12,669 bases of DNA, from the NCBI GenBank assembly GCA_030613605.1, contig JAUWLO010000037.1, positions 1 to 12,669 of the forward strand. Reading direction: 5' to 3'. This DNA comes from Gammaproteobacteria bacterium. Its GTDB lineage: Bacteria; Pseudomonadota; Gammaproteobacteria; SZUA-152. The notes under the pieces are model-generated. The model ran no database searches, had not been told where the DNA came from, and worked only from the letters and a program-made list of their open reading frames with translations. The position numbers and the translations under genes are program-made. Position 1 is the first letter of the stretch. The number at the start of each line of letters is the position of its first letter. Of this stretch, positions 5,482 through 12,624 are shown piece by piece.

Positions 5482-5828
5482 AATTCATCCTCCACTACCT
5501 GTGTTAATTTTTCCACCTGATGTTTAACACCCACTGCATCTTCTACGTCAATCTGAAATGCAATACCCGTTTCCATTCCTTTATCAAAATCGCCCACTTC
5601 GGCAATTTTTTCCAAAATGCTTCGGCTTAGATGTTCTTCCACCAGAAACATCAACATATCACGTTGCGTTTCCAGCGTGAGGCCAAAAAATGTTGCGCTC
5701 TTCTCAACCCCTTCTCCGCGCGCATGATTGATAACCGTCGCACCGGTTGCTCCGGCCTGTCGTGCAGCATCAATCACCGAATCAGTTTTATTATCGTCCA
5801 CCAACGCAATAAGTAATTTGAAATGCAT
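5478..5828 (-). CDS. Divergent P-II-like signalling protein
   Basis: A 116-residue protein with the ferredoxin-like order of the P-II superfamily: strand LLIALV (5-10), helix DSVIDAARQAG, strand ATVINHARGEG (31-40), a short loop VEKSATFFG (41-49), strand RDMLMFLV (56-63), helix LSRSILEKIAEVG, then GIAFQIDVEDAVGV. It is not canonical GlnB/GlnK. The T-loop is much shorter, the uridylylated tyrosine context is absent, and the usual C-terminal GDGKIF signature is replaced by DKGMETGIAF (82-91). It resembles P-II-like proteins encoded next to transporters. GGAG lies 8 bases before the ATG at 5828. It is coupled to the CBS gene by a 4-base overlap and lies 116 bases after two DUF1538 membrane genes, suggesting that it controls them. 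Ligand and target are inferred. Confidence 0.82.
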   Translation of the reverse strand: MHFKLLIALVDDNKTDSVIDAARQAGATGATVINHARGEGVEKSATFFGLTLETQRDMLMFLVEEHLSRSILEKIAEVGDFDKGMETGIAFQIDVEDAVGVKHQVEKLTQVVEDEL

Positions 5829-5854
5829 AGCGGTTTCTCCGTCCAGTTCTTAGA

Positions 5855-5881
5855 ATTAGTAGAACATTAGTTAATATTAGT
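5855..5881 (-). repeat. Helically phased ACTAAT repeats before the P-II-like gene
   Basis: The hexamer ACTAAT (minus strand) occurs three times, at 5876-5881, 5866-5871 and 5855-5860, with periods of 10 and 11 bases, about one helical turn. The set starts 27 bases upstream of the P-II-like start codon in an AT-rich 116-base gap. It could be a regulator site, or chance in AT-rich DNA. Confidence 0.4.
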
Positions 5882-5944
5882 AAAATATTTATATGGATCC
5901 AGATTGAAAATTTTTTCTCTATAGAAACAATTTATCTCCTGTAA

Positions 5945-6727
5945 TCACAGATCAGATTTCTTTTCGCGCTGCGCTCGCCAATGACTAATTTGCGCATAGG
6001 CCATCACAGACATGATCGGAAACAAACAAGTAAAAGCGATAAGCCCAAAACCATCCAGCAATGCGCTCCGACCCGGAACGGTGCTAGCTAAACCCAAACC
6101 TAGCGCCGCAACCAGAGGCACTGTGACCGTAGACGTTGTCACTCCACCGGAATCGTATGCCAACGCGATAATCACCTTAGGAGCATAAAATGTTTGAATA
6201 ATAACGACTACATAACCTGCAATTATGTAGTAATGCAAAGGTGCTCCAGTAACAATGCGAAAAGCCCCTAAAGCAACACCAATCGCCGCTCCAATAGCAA
6301 CGGAAACTCGTAAGCCCCCCACGCTAATCGCGCCGCCGGAAACCTCGTTGGCCTTAATGGCAACAGCTAACAATGCGGGCTCCGCAATAGCGGTCGAAAA
6401 ACCAACCGCAAATGCAAACAGGTACACCCACTTATAATCCTGCCATTGAAGGACACGGCCTGCTTGTGACATCGAACCCAAAATAAAATCCGGATCGGTC
6501 AACTGAACCGCCATTAATTTTCCAAGAGGAAATAACGCCCGCTCCAGGCCAACCAGGAAAAATGCCAAACCAACAATTACGGCAATAAATCCGATTATGA
6601 CTCTTTTTGCATTCGGGATTGGCTTGCGGATAACAAAGAACTGCATACCAAAAATAATAGCCGCAATAGGCAGCACGTCTTTCACCGTTGACAAAATTGA
6701 ACTGAGTAATGAAATTACCAACTCCAT
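5945..6727 (-). CDS. umpB: DUF1538 membrane protein, second subunit (UmpB-like)
   Basis: A 260-residue polytopic inner-membrane protein with about seven hydrophobic segments (near 18-34, 43-62, 101-123, 141-158, 166-184, 200-216, 226-245). It carries the DUF1538 hallmarks AIAEPAL (113-119), AYDSGGVTTSTVTVPL (190-205) and DGFGLIAF (225-232). The C-terminus is short and charged. It is homologous to the gene before it, sharing these motifs nearly word for word, so the two probably form one heteromeric unit. From memory, a DUF1538 pair from Halomonas named UmpAB was reported as a two-component Na+(Li+,K+)/H+ antiporter. I transfer that role by family and context, not proof. Its ATG shares one base with the preceding stop (TAATG), indicating translational coupling. 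The stop is followed by a 116-base gap before the P-II-like gene. Confidence 0.88.
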   Translation of the reverse strand: MELVISLLSSILSTVKDVLPIAAIIFGMQFFVIRKPIPNAKRVIIGFIAVIVGLAFFLVGLERALFPLGKLMAVQLTDPDFILGSMSQAGRVLQWQDYKWVYLFAFAVGFSTAIAEPALLAVAIKANEVSGGAISVGGLRVSVAIGAAIGVALGAFRIVTGAPLHYYIIAGYVVVIIQTFYAPKVIIALAYDSGGVTTSTVTVPLVAALGLGLASTVPGRSALLDGFGLIAFTCLFPIMSVMAYAQISHWRAQREKKSDL

Positions 6728-7551
6728 TAAATCAACATCCCGTAAATCATCACGAACATCATCGGCGTCAATGAAGCAAAGGCAATCAAACCAAATCCGT
6801 CCACCATGGGATTTCGCCCCTTAATGCTGGATGCTAACCCAATACCCAGTGCTGTCACTAATGGCACGGTTACTGTTGACGTGGTCACGCCGCCAGAATC
6901 ATAAGCAATGCCAATAATTTCCCTGGGCGCAATCATTGTTAACAACACCACACCGATGTAACCGCCAATAATCAGATACTGAATTGGCCATCCTTTTAAT
7001 ATGCGCAACACCCCCACCAAAATCGCCAGCCCCACCGAAATAGCTACGGTAATACGCAAACCCAACGCATAGCTTTCACGCGAATCAGGAGTATCAATTA
7101 TCATTCCACCTTCAGCCGCCACAATTGCTGCTTCGTTTGCAACAGCAATCAAGGCAGGCTCAGCAATAGTGGTGCCGCAACCCAGTGCAAAAGCAAAAAA
7201 CAATAACCAGAAAAGGCTGCCTTTGCGGGCGAACTCATATGCAAGTGATTCACCAATAGGAAACAAAGCCATTTCCAGGCCACGAATAAATAAAGTCAGG
7301 CCCAGCACCACCAGAATCATTCCAGTAATTAATTCGGCAATATCAGGAAATGGTTGCTGCAAAATTACGATCTGAAAAAAGGCAATTACCAGAACGATAG
7401 GAGCCAGGTCGCGCGCACTGTGCTTCAGTGCGATAAGGAAATTCCGAAATTCTCTATTCACGTGCGCTAGAAATCTGCCAAACTCGCTTATTTGATTTGT
7501 CGAAACCGTAGTTAACAGAATGCTAACAGAACACCGCGGGGATACATACAC
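6727..7551 (-). CDS. umpA: DUF1538 membrane protein, first subunit (UmpA-like)
   Basis: Up to 274 residues, with hydrophobic segments near 51-66, 73-92, 112-138, 163-183, 189-208, 225-240 and 250-272. The DUF1538 motifs are TIAEPAL (128-134), AYDSGGVTTSTVTVPL (216-231) and DGFGLIAF (251-258). It shares its architecture with the next gene and overlaps it by one base. In some bacteria the two DUF1538 domains are fused in one chain. The start is doubtful. The frame opens with GTG at 7551, which has no ribosome binding site, and residues 1-40 are polar and not family-like. A GTG at residue 31 (7461) would remove most of this extension, but it too lacks a clear site. The gene begins 74 bases after the histidine kinase stop, so co-transcription is plausible. 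Function as a cation/proton antiporter subunit is by family. Confidence 0.85.
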   Translation of the reverse strand: MYVSPRCSVSILLTTVSTNQISEFGRFLAHVNREFRNFLIALKHSARDLAPIVLVIAFFQIVILQQPFPDIAELITGMILVVLGLTLFIRGLEMALFPIGESLAYEFARKGSLFWLLFFAFALGCGTTIAEPALIAVANEAAIVAAEGGMIIDTPDSRESYALGLRITVAISVGLAILVGVLRILKGWPIQYLIIGGYIGVVLLTMIAPREIIGIAYDSGGVTTSTVTVPLVTALGIGLASSIKGRNPMVDGFGLIAFASLTPMMFVMIYGMLI

Positions 7552-7625
7552 GGAGTTAACCGATTAAGAAACATAATGAATATCTTTTTCATCTTACAAT
7601 TTACATTGATAATAAAGATGGGCTA

Positions 7626-9605
7626 TCAACTGACATCCCCACCTTTCTGTTCAAGGGCATTATCTTCTGATGAAAGTTTTCCCCTAACCGCACTGCGCGT
7701 CAAATCAAGCAATCGATCCCAGGCGATGGGTTTGGCAAGTGAAGCCAGGGCGCCTATATCCAGTGCCATAGGTTTATTTTCTACCATGCTTACCATAATG
7801 ACAGGAATATCACAGAGATCAGCATCTTCCTTCAGAATCTTTAATGCATCCCACCCATCCATTCCCGGCATCATAATATCCAATGTAATGAGATCCGGCT
7901 TGAGTTTGCGCGCCAACTCAATACCCTCTATAGCGCTTGTTGCCGAAACTGAACGAAAACCCTCACGATTATATACTCGCGTCATGAGATCAATCACATT
8001 GGGGTCATCATCGATGGTTAATACTGTTGCTATTTTTTTACGCCTTTCGTGTTTTTTTAGATGTTTTGAAATATTTTCTGGTAAACGCATTTTCTTTGGA
8101 TCAGCAGCTTTCTTTATTTTTTCGGGTATTGCAGGCTTACCCTCAAATGTAGTCTCCACGACATTTTTCGGAAGCCAGATACCGAAAGTGGCGCCACTAC
8201 CAACCTCACTGTTTACCCAAATTTTTCCACCCATCATTCCGCAAAACTTTTGGCAAAGTGACAAACCTAAACCAGTGCCTCCGTATTTCCGCGTGGTGGA
8301 TATATCCGCCTGCTGAAACGGTTCAAATATATTATCTATCGCCTCGCTGTCTATACCGATCCCACTATCTACTACATTTATTTCTACCCCATCAACACCA
8401 TCCATCGCTTTACTTTTTACAGTAATTAACACTTTGCCATGTTCTGTAAATTTAATAGCATTACTTAGCAAATTTAATAAAATTTGGCGCACCTTGGTGT
8501 AATCTGCGCGAAGAATTTCAGCTGATGATATACCTTCACATACTATCTCGTTACCATTTTTCCTGGCCATTGGCTCAATAGTGGATACCACAACCTTAAT
8601 CAAGTCCGGCAAATTGAATGACTCAAGATGCAGTTCCATTTTCCCAGCTTCAACCTTCGATAAATCCAGGATCTCGTTAATTAGCGTTAATAAATGTCGA
8701 CCTGCGGCGTGAATTTTATCCAGGTCTTCAGAATACGCATCAAGCCCATCTGTTTTGGCATCATCGTGCAGCATTTCACTGTAGCCAATAATGGCATTAA
8801 GTGGCGTACGTAGTTCATGGCTCATATTTGCCAGGAAGGTGCTCTTGGCACGATTAGCTTCTAATGCTTCATCACGAAGATCAAGCAACGCAACCTCTGC
8901 ATCTTTGCGACGCTCAACTTCTTTTTCCAGCTCATCTCTGGATATGGTCACTTCTTCCAGACGGGTTACAGATTCCTTAAGTCGCCCAAACTCTCTGGCA
9001 GTCCACCAATGAGACTGCAACTGCTCACTTGAAGATCCCACAACCAAACGCTGGGTGATACGCATAACCGGGTTAATAACCAACGCATGCATCCAGGCGA
9101 GTAGTATCAGACCTGTTATGGCCATTAAAATTGCGATATTAATCCGCACATCATCAATCTGTTCCGCGATCTCCTTAATCGTTTCTCCGTTATCCCAAAC
9201 AAGCAATAGTTTGCCGAAATATTGATCTTCACCACGGCGTATCTCGCGAGCAAACTTCTTCAATTCACCAGTAACTGGTTCAGAACGCTGCCAGTTCAAA
9301 AGCACCTGACCATAATCATTAACGATGCGCACGCTATGCACCCCTTCAGCGATGACTTTCATTTCATCGATAACCTTTTCCAGCACCGGGATATCCTGGA
9401 CTACCACTGTGTCCGCAATTGCCGATGCCACCAGATTGAGAGTGCTTTCTATTTCAATTTGCTCATGCGCCAACAATCGCTCCATTTCTTTGGCGCGAAT
9501 AACTTCACCACCCGCGTACGCAATCACTATAGTGACCAGCAACAGAGTGCCAACCAGCAACCCCCAAAGAGGCATTGCGCTTCGTAGTGATGTTTCTTTA
9601 TTCAA
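7626..9605 (-). CDS. Membrane-bound hybrid sensor histidine kinase
   Basis: Residue numbers here count from TTG at 9620. Transmembrane helices at about 17-38 and 160-182 flank a periplasmic sensing region of about 120 residues with no recognised fold. A HAMP-like linker (183-230) and a short coiled coil follow. The HisKA H-box is SHELRTP with H268. The ATPase domain has the N-box (NLLSNAIKFT, N387), G1 (DSGIGID, 418-424), F-box (FEPF) and G2 (GGTGLGLS, 447-454). After a lysine-rich linker comes a receiver domain with acidic DDD (537-539), phosphoacceptor D581, S611 and K630. All phosphorelay residues are intact. There is no Hpt or output domain, so the phosphate must pass to a partner encoded elsewhere. 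The start is ambiguous: TTG at 9605 has GAGG 9 bases upstream and is preferred (659 residues). TTG at 9620 and ATG at 9575 are alternatives. It is the first gene of a minus-strand run leading into the DUF1538 pair. The signal sensed is unknown. Confidence 0.92.
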   Translation of the reverse strand: MNKETSLRSAMPLWGLLVGTLLLVTIVIAYAGGEVIRAKEMERLLAHEQIEIESTLNLVASAIADTVVVQDIPVLEKVIDEMKVIAEGVHSVRIVNDYGQVLLNWQRSEPVTGELKKFAREIRRGEDQYFGKLLLVWDNGETIKEIAEQIDDVRINIAILMAITGLILLAWMHALVINPVMRITQRLVVGSSSEQLQSHWWTAREFGRLKESVTRLEEVTISRDELEKEVERRKDAEVALLDLRDEALEANRAKSTFLANMSHELRTPLNAIIGYSEMLHDDAKTDGLDAYSEDLDKIHAAGRHLLTLINEILDLSKVEAGKMELHLESFNLPDLIKVVVSTIEPMARKNGNEIVCEGISSAEILRADYTKVRQILLNLLSNAIKFTEHGKVLITVKSKAMDGVDGVEINVVDSGIGIDSEAIDNIFEPFQQADISTTRKYGGTGLGLSLCQKFCGMMGGKIWVNSEVGSGATFGIWLPKNVVETTFEGKPAIPEKIKKAADPKKMRLPENISKHLKKHERRKKIATVLTIDDDPNVIDLMTRVYNREGFRSVSATSAIEGIELARKLKPDLITLDIMMPGMDGWDALKILKEDADLCDIPVIMVSMVENKPMALDIGALASLAKPIAWDRLLDLTRSAVRGKLSSEDNALEQKGGDVS

Positions 9606-9614
9606 TGATGGCGG

Positions 9615-9618
9615 CCTC
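9615..9618 (-). promoter_or_regulatory. Ribosome binding site favouring the TTG start at 9605
   Basis: GAGG on the minus strand ends 9 bases before TTG at 9605. The upstream TTG (9620) has no such site. The ATG at 9575 has only a weak purine stretch before it. Confidence 0.45.
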
Positions 9619-9696
9619 AAAATTAGTTTTTTTGCTTGTCATTGCTGCACATTTCTCGCGGCTAAATTGCTCAATATTCAGGCATCTTCTAGCACA

Positions 9697-9711
9697 GACG
9701 TGGATAACGTC
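9697..9711. repeat. Short inverted repeat in the divergent kinase / DUF3565 gap
   Basis: GACGT (9697-9701) and ACGTC (9707-9711) form a perfect dyad with a 5-base spacer, about 92 bases upstream of the kinase start and 120 bases upstream of the DUF3565 start. It is a possible operator shared by divergent promoters. I could not identify convincing -10/-35 pairs nearby. Confidence 0.3.
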
Positions 9712-9831
9712 ATTAGCGACAAATAGGATAAAGCCCTTTAGTCATATACTGCGATAAGATAATCACAGACCAGCCAGAGTACTAAAAATGAGACCTGCTA
9801 AAGTAGCGATACCGACGAAGGAGTACCGACG

Positions 9832-10032
9832 ATGACAGTTAAACGAGCAATTATTGGCTTTCATCTGGACGAACACGAAGACTGGGTGGCGGATCTGGAA
9901 TGTGGCCATACCCAACACGTACGCCACCGGCCTCCCTGGCAGGTGCGACCCTGGGTCATTACCGAAAAGGGCCGAAAAAGCCATTTGGGACAAATTCTGC
10001 ATTGTAAAAAATGCGGGCAAGATGAGCCCTGA
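9832..10032 (+). CDS. DUF3565 protein, putative zinc-binding
   Basis: A 66-residue protein matching the DUF3565 pattern: IIGFHLDEHEDWVADLECGH, then HVRHRPPWQVRPWV, then LGQILHCKKC. Cysteines C24, C58 and C61, with histidines H26 and H29 close by, form a likely zinc site (CxH ... CxxC). The family is small, cytosolic and of unknown function. The ATG at 9832 has a strong AAGGAG 8 bases upstream. It reads away from the kinase gene and lies 74 bases before purD on the same strand, so some purD transcription may come through it. Length is normal for the family. Confidence 0.85.
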   Translation: MTVKRAIIGFHLDEHEDWVADLECGHTQHVRHRPPWQVRPWVITEKGRKSHLGQILHCKKCGQDEP

Positions 10033-10106
10033 TCCTGCTTGTTTGGTACAATTCGCCGCTTTCTTTATTCGGATTTTTCACAAATGAAAATAAGGGCAAT
10101 GGCTTA

Positions 10107-11429
10107 ATGAAAGTTTTGGTTATCGGCAGCGGTGGACGTGAACACGCCCTGGCATGGAAAGCGGCCCAGTCAGCCACAGTAGAAACCGTCTTCGTGGCTC
10201 CGGGTAACGCCGGCACTGCCCATGAACCCAAACTGGAAAATATCGATATCGGTGTAGAAGACATTGATGGCCTGATTCAATTCGTGCAGCAAAACACTAT
10301 TGGCCTGACTATCGTCGGCCCGGAAGTACCGTTGGTGATGGGCATCGTTGATGCCTTTCAAAAAGCCGGTCTGCGCTGTTTCGGCCCCACTCAGGGTGCG
10401 GCGCAGCTGGAAGGTTCCAAGGCGTTTACCAAAGATTTCCTGGCAAGACACAACATCCCCTCTGCCGACTACGGCAACTTCACCGATCTCGAACAGGCGC
10501 TGGCTTACCTTAAACAACACGGTGCCCCCATCGTCATAAAAGCCGATGGCCTGGCCGCCGGTAAGGGCGTCATTGTGGCGATGAAACAGGACGAAGCCGA
10601 AGCCGCGGTGCGCGACATGCTGGCAGGCAACGCCTTTGGCGAAGCCGGTCACCGCGTCGTTATTGAAGAATTCCTCGAAGGCGAAGAAGCCAGTTTCATT
10701 TGCATGGTCGATGGTAAACACATCCTGCCCATGGCCACTTCGCAGGACCACAAACGTGTGGGCGAAGGGGATACCGGCCCCAACACCGGCGGCATGGGCG
10801 CCTACTCCCCTGCTCCAGTGGTTACACCCGAAATCCATAATAGAATCATGAAGGAAGTTATCGAGCCCACCGTTAAGGGCATGGCGGATGAAGGCAATCC
10901 TTACACGGGTTTTCTCTACGCCGGTTTAATGATCGCAAAAGATGGCACACCGAAAGTCATCGAGTACAATTGCCGTTTCGGCGACCCGGAAACTCAGCCC
11001 ATTTTAATGCGCTTACGCTCTGATCTGGTCGGGCTGTGCAATGCCGCTCTTGATGGAAAACTGGATGAAGCCACTGCCGAATGGGACCCCCGTGCAGCTT
11101 TGGGAGTAGTGCTGGCTGCCGGTGGTTACCCGGCCAGTTATGCAAAAGGCGACGTGATTTCAGGTCTACTGGAAGCAGAATCGCAGGATTCTTCTTTGGA
11201 CAGTAAGGTATTTCACGCTGGCACTGCAGAAAAAGACGGCCAAATAGTTACCGCCGGTGGACGAGTACTCTGCGCGGTGGGGTTAGGTGATACCGTCAGT
11301 GAAGCACAAACTCGCGCCTATGAGCTGACCAAACAAATCAGCTGGGATAAAGTGTACTATCGCACCGATATTGGATATCGCGCTGTTGCCCGAGAACAAG
11401 TAAAGAAACAAACACAAACAACGCAATAG
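10107..11429 (+). CDS. purD: Phosphoribosylamine-glycine ligase
   Basis: A 440-residue GAR synthetase (E. coli 429). It joins glycine to phosphoribosylamine using ATP, the second step of de novo purine synthesis, in the cytosol. The N-terminal domain begins KVLVIGSGGREHALAWK. GPEVPLV is at 71-77. The ATP-grasp core has VIKADGLAAGKGV (143-155) and the family signature RFGDPETQ (290-297), with the acidic and asparagine metal ligands (E286, N288) just before it. A C-terminal extension of about 12 polar residues (KKQTQTTQ) exceeds the usual end. The ATG at 10107 matches the family start, with AGGG about 10 bases before it. A 7-codon mini-frame ends exactly on this ATG. purE follows 15 bases later, so the two form an operon. 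purH, often next to purD, is not in the window. Confidence 0.98.
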   Translation: MKVLVIGSGGREHALAWKAAQSATVETVFVAPGNAGTAHEPKLENIDIGVEDIDGLIQFVQQNTIGLTIVGPEVPLVMGIVDAFQKAGLRCFGPTQGAAQLEGSKAFTKDFLARHNIPSADYGNFTDLEQALAYLKQHGAPIVIKADGLAAGKGVIVAMKQDEAEAAVRDMLAGNAFGEAGHRVVIEEFLEGEEASFICMVDGKHILPMATSQDHKRVGEGDTGPNTGGMGAYSPAPVVTPEIHNRIMKEVIEPTVKGMADEGNPYTGFLYAGLMIAKDGTPKVIEYNCRFGDPETQPILMRLRSDLVGLCNAALDGKLDEATAEWDPRAALGVVLAAGGYPASYAKGDVISGLLEAESQDSSLDSKVFHAGTAEKDGQIVTAGGRVLCAVGLGDTVSEAQTRAYELTKQISWDKVYYRTDIGYRAVAREQVKKQTQTTQ

Positions 11430-11431
11430 TT

Positions 11432-11435
11432 GAGG
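11432..11435 (+). promoter_or_regulatory. Ribosome binding site fixing the purE start
   Basis: GAGG lies 9 bases before the ATG at 11445. The frame could be extended to a TTG at 11430, directly after the purD stop, but that would bury this site and add five residues not seen in PurE proteins. Confidence 0.7.
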
Positions 11436-11444
11436 TTACAAAAA

Positions 11445-11951
11445 ATGAAACAAGCATTCGTCGCCATACTGATGGGATCGGATTCCGATCTGCCCGCCAT
11501 GCAGGCCACCCTGGACACCCTGGATCAATTGCAGGTGCCCTATGAAGTCAAAATCACTTCGGCCCACCGTACGCCGGATGCAACCCATCACTATGTTTCC
11601 AGTGCCGATAAACGCGGCTGTGCGGTGTTCATCGCCGCAGCCGGTTTGGCCGCTCACCTGGCCGGTGTGGTTGCTTCGCTGACCATCAAACCCGTGATCG
11701 GCGTTCCCATGGATGGTGGACCACTCAAGGGCCAGGACGCTCTGTTATCTACCGTGATGATGCCCGGCGGAATTCCGGTGGCAACTGTCGCCATTGGTAA
11801 AGCTGGAGCAAAAAATGCGGCCTACCTGGCGGCACAGATTCTTGCTCTGGGTGACCCTGAGCTGGCTGATCGCGTCAAAGCTGAACGTGCCGCCAATGCC
11901 CGAGCCGTTATTGCCAAAGACGCGGACCTGCAGAAAAAGCTCGGTAAATAG
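11445..11951 (+). CDS. purE: N5-carboxyaminoimidazole ribonucleotide mutase
   Basis: A 168-residue class I type PurE (E. coli 169). It moves the carboxyl group of N5-CAIR to carbon 4, giving CAIR in purine synthesis, as a cytosolic octamer. Visible motifs are GSDSD (11-15), the active-site SAHRTPD (39-45, H41), the substrate loop AAGLAAHLAGVVAS (65-78), and LKGQDALLSTVMMPGGIPVATV (the mobile loop) followed by GKAGAKNAAYLAAQIL. Class I enzymes need PurK to make N5-CAIR. purK usually follows purE but is not here, so it must lie elsewhere. The gene is 15 bases after purD and 20 bases before tsaC, giving a tight cluster. Confidence 0.97.
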   Translation: MKQAFVAILMGSDSDLPAMQATLDTLDQLQVPYEVKITSAHRTPDATHHYVSSADKRGCAVFIAAAGLAAHLAGVVASLTIKPVIGVPMDGGPLKGQDALLSTVMMPGGIPVATVAIGKAGAKNAAYLAAQILALGDPELADRVKAERAANARAVIAKDADLQKKLGK

Positions 11952-11971
11952 TTCTACTAGCGTCTGGGGTC

Positions 11972-12541
11972 GTGAACCACTGGCAACTACGGCAAACCGC
12001 TCGCATTATTGAACGAGGCGGAATCATTGCCTACCCCACTGAGGCGGTATTTGGATTAGGTTGCGACCCGCTAAATCCCGATGCAGTGCTGCGCTTGCTC
12101 GCGCTCAAACAACGCTCTGTCGATAAAGGCCTGGTGCTCATTGCTTCAAATATCGAGCAACTCAAGCCTTTCATGGCGCCACTGGATGCAAAACAACAAG
12201 ACACACTGGAAGCTAGCTGGCCCGGCCCCGTCACCTGGCTGGTCCCTGCCAAACCGGAAACACCCGTCTGGCTAAAAGGACATCACGACACCATTGCCGT
12301 GCGCGTCACCAGCCATCCCATCGCTGCTGCCTTGTGCCAGACCGTTGGCCATGCCCTGGTCTCTACCAGCGCCAACCGCTCTGGTTTGCGTCCAGCCAAA
12401 AGCCCCCTACAGGTCAGACATTATTTCTCTCCACAAAGTAATCAAAAAATAGACAGGATTGTGACGGGCTCATTGGGAAACGAAGCCAAACCCAGCATCA
12501 TCAAAGATTTATCAACCGGTAAAATCATCCGGACAGCCTAG
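11972..12541 (+). CDS. tsaC: L-threonylcarbamoyladenylate synthase TsaC
   Basis: A 189-residue YrdC-domain enzyme (E. coli TsaC is 190). It makes threonylcarbamoyl-AMP from threonine, bicarbonate and ATP, the first step of the t6A modification at position 37 of ANN-decoding tRNAs. The motifs are GIIAYPTEAVFGLGCDP (17-33), the KQRSVDKGLVLIAS segment with the KxR...K residues (46-59), WPGPVT (83-88), AVRVT and VSTSAN (130-135). It is the short TsaC type without the Sua5 C-terminal domain. The frame opens with GTG at 11972. The nearby GGGG is too close to serve well, so translation may be coupled to purE, whose stop is 20 bases upstream. The tsaC-hemF order is common in gammaproteobacteria. Confidence 0.96.
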   Translation: MNHWQLRQTARIIERGGIIAYPTEAVFGLGCDPLNPDAVLRLLALKQRSVDKGLVLIASNIEQLKPFMAPLDAKQQDTLEASWPGPVTWLVPAKPETPVWLKGHHDTIAVRVTSHPIAAALCQTVGHALVSTSANRSGLRPAKSPLQVRHYFSPQSNQKIDRIVTGSLGNEAKPSIIKDLSTGKIIRTA

Positions 12542-12624
12542 AACATCATAGACGCCAAAGCAGTCGCCATTCACCGGTTGCTGATGTAACCTCTTCTCCC
12601 TGAATTTAGCGAGGGAAAAGAAAC

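Noticed and set aside
7591..7622. CATCTT/AAGATG hairpin between the kinase and umpA as a terminator
   Set aside because: On the minus strand it is followed by A residues rather than T, and the stem is short with a long loop.
10170..10838. A 222-codon minus-strand frame opposite purD
   Set aside because: Rich in His, Gly and Phe as expected for the complement of purD codons, with no start signal and no recognised domain.
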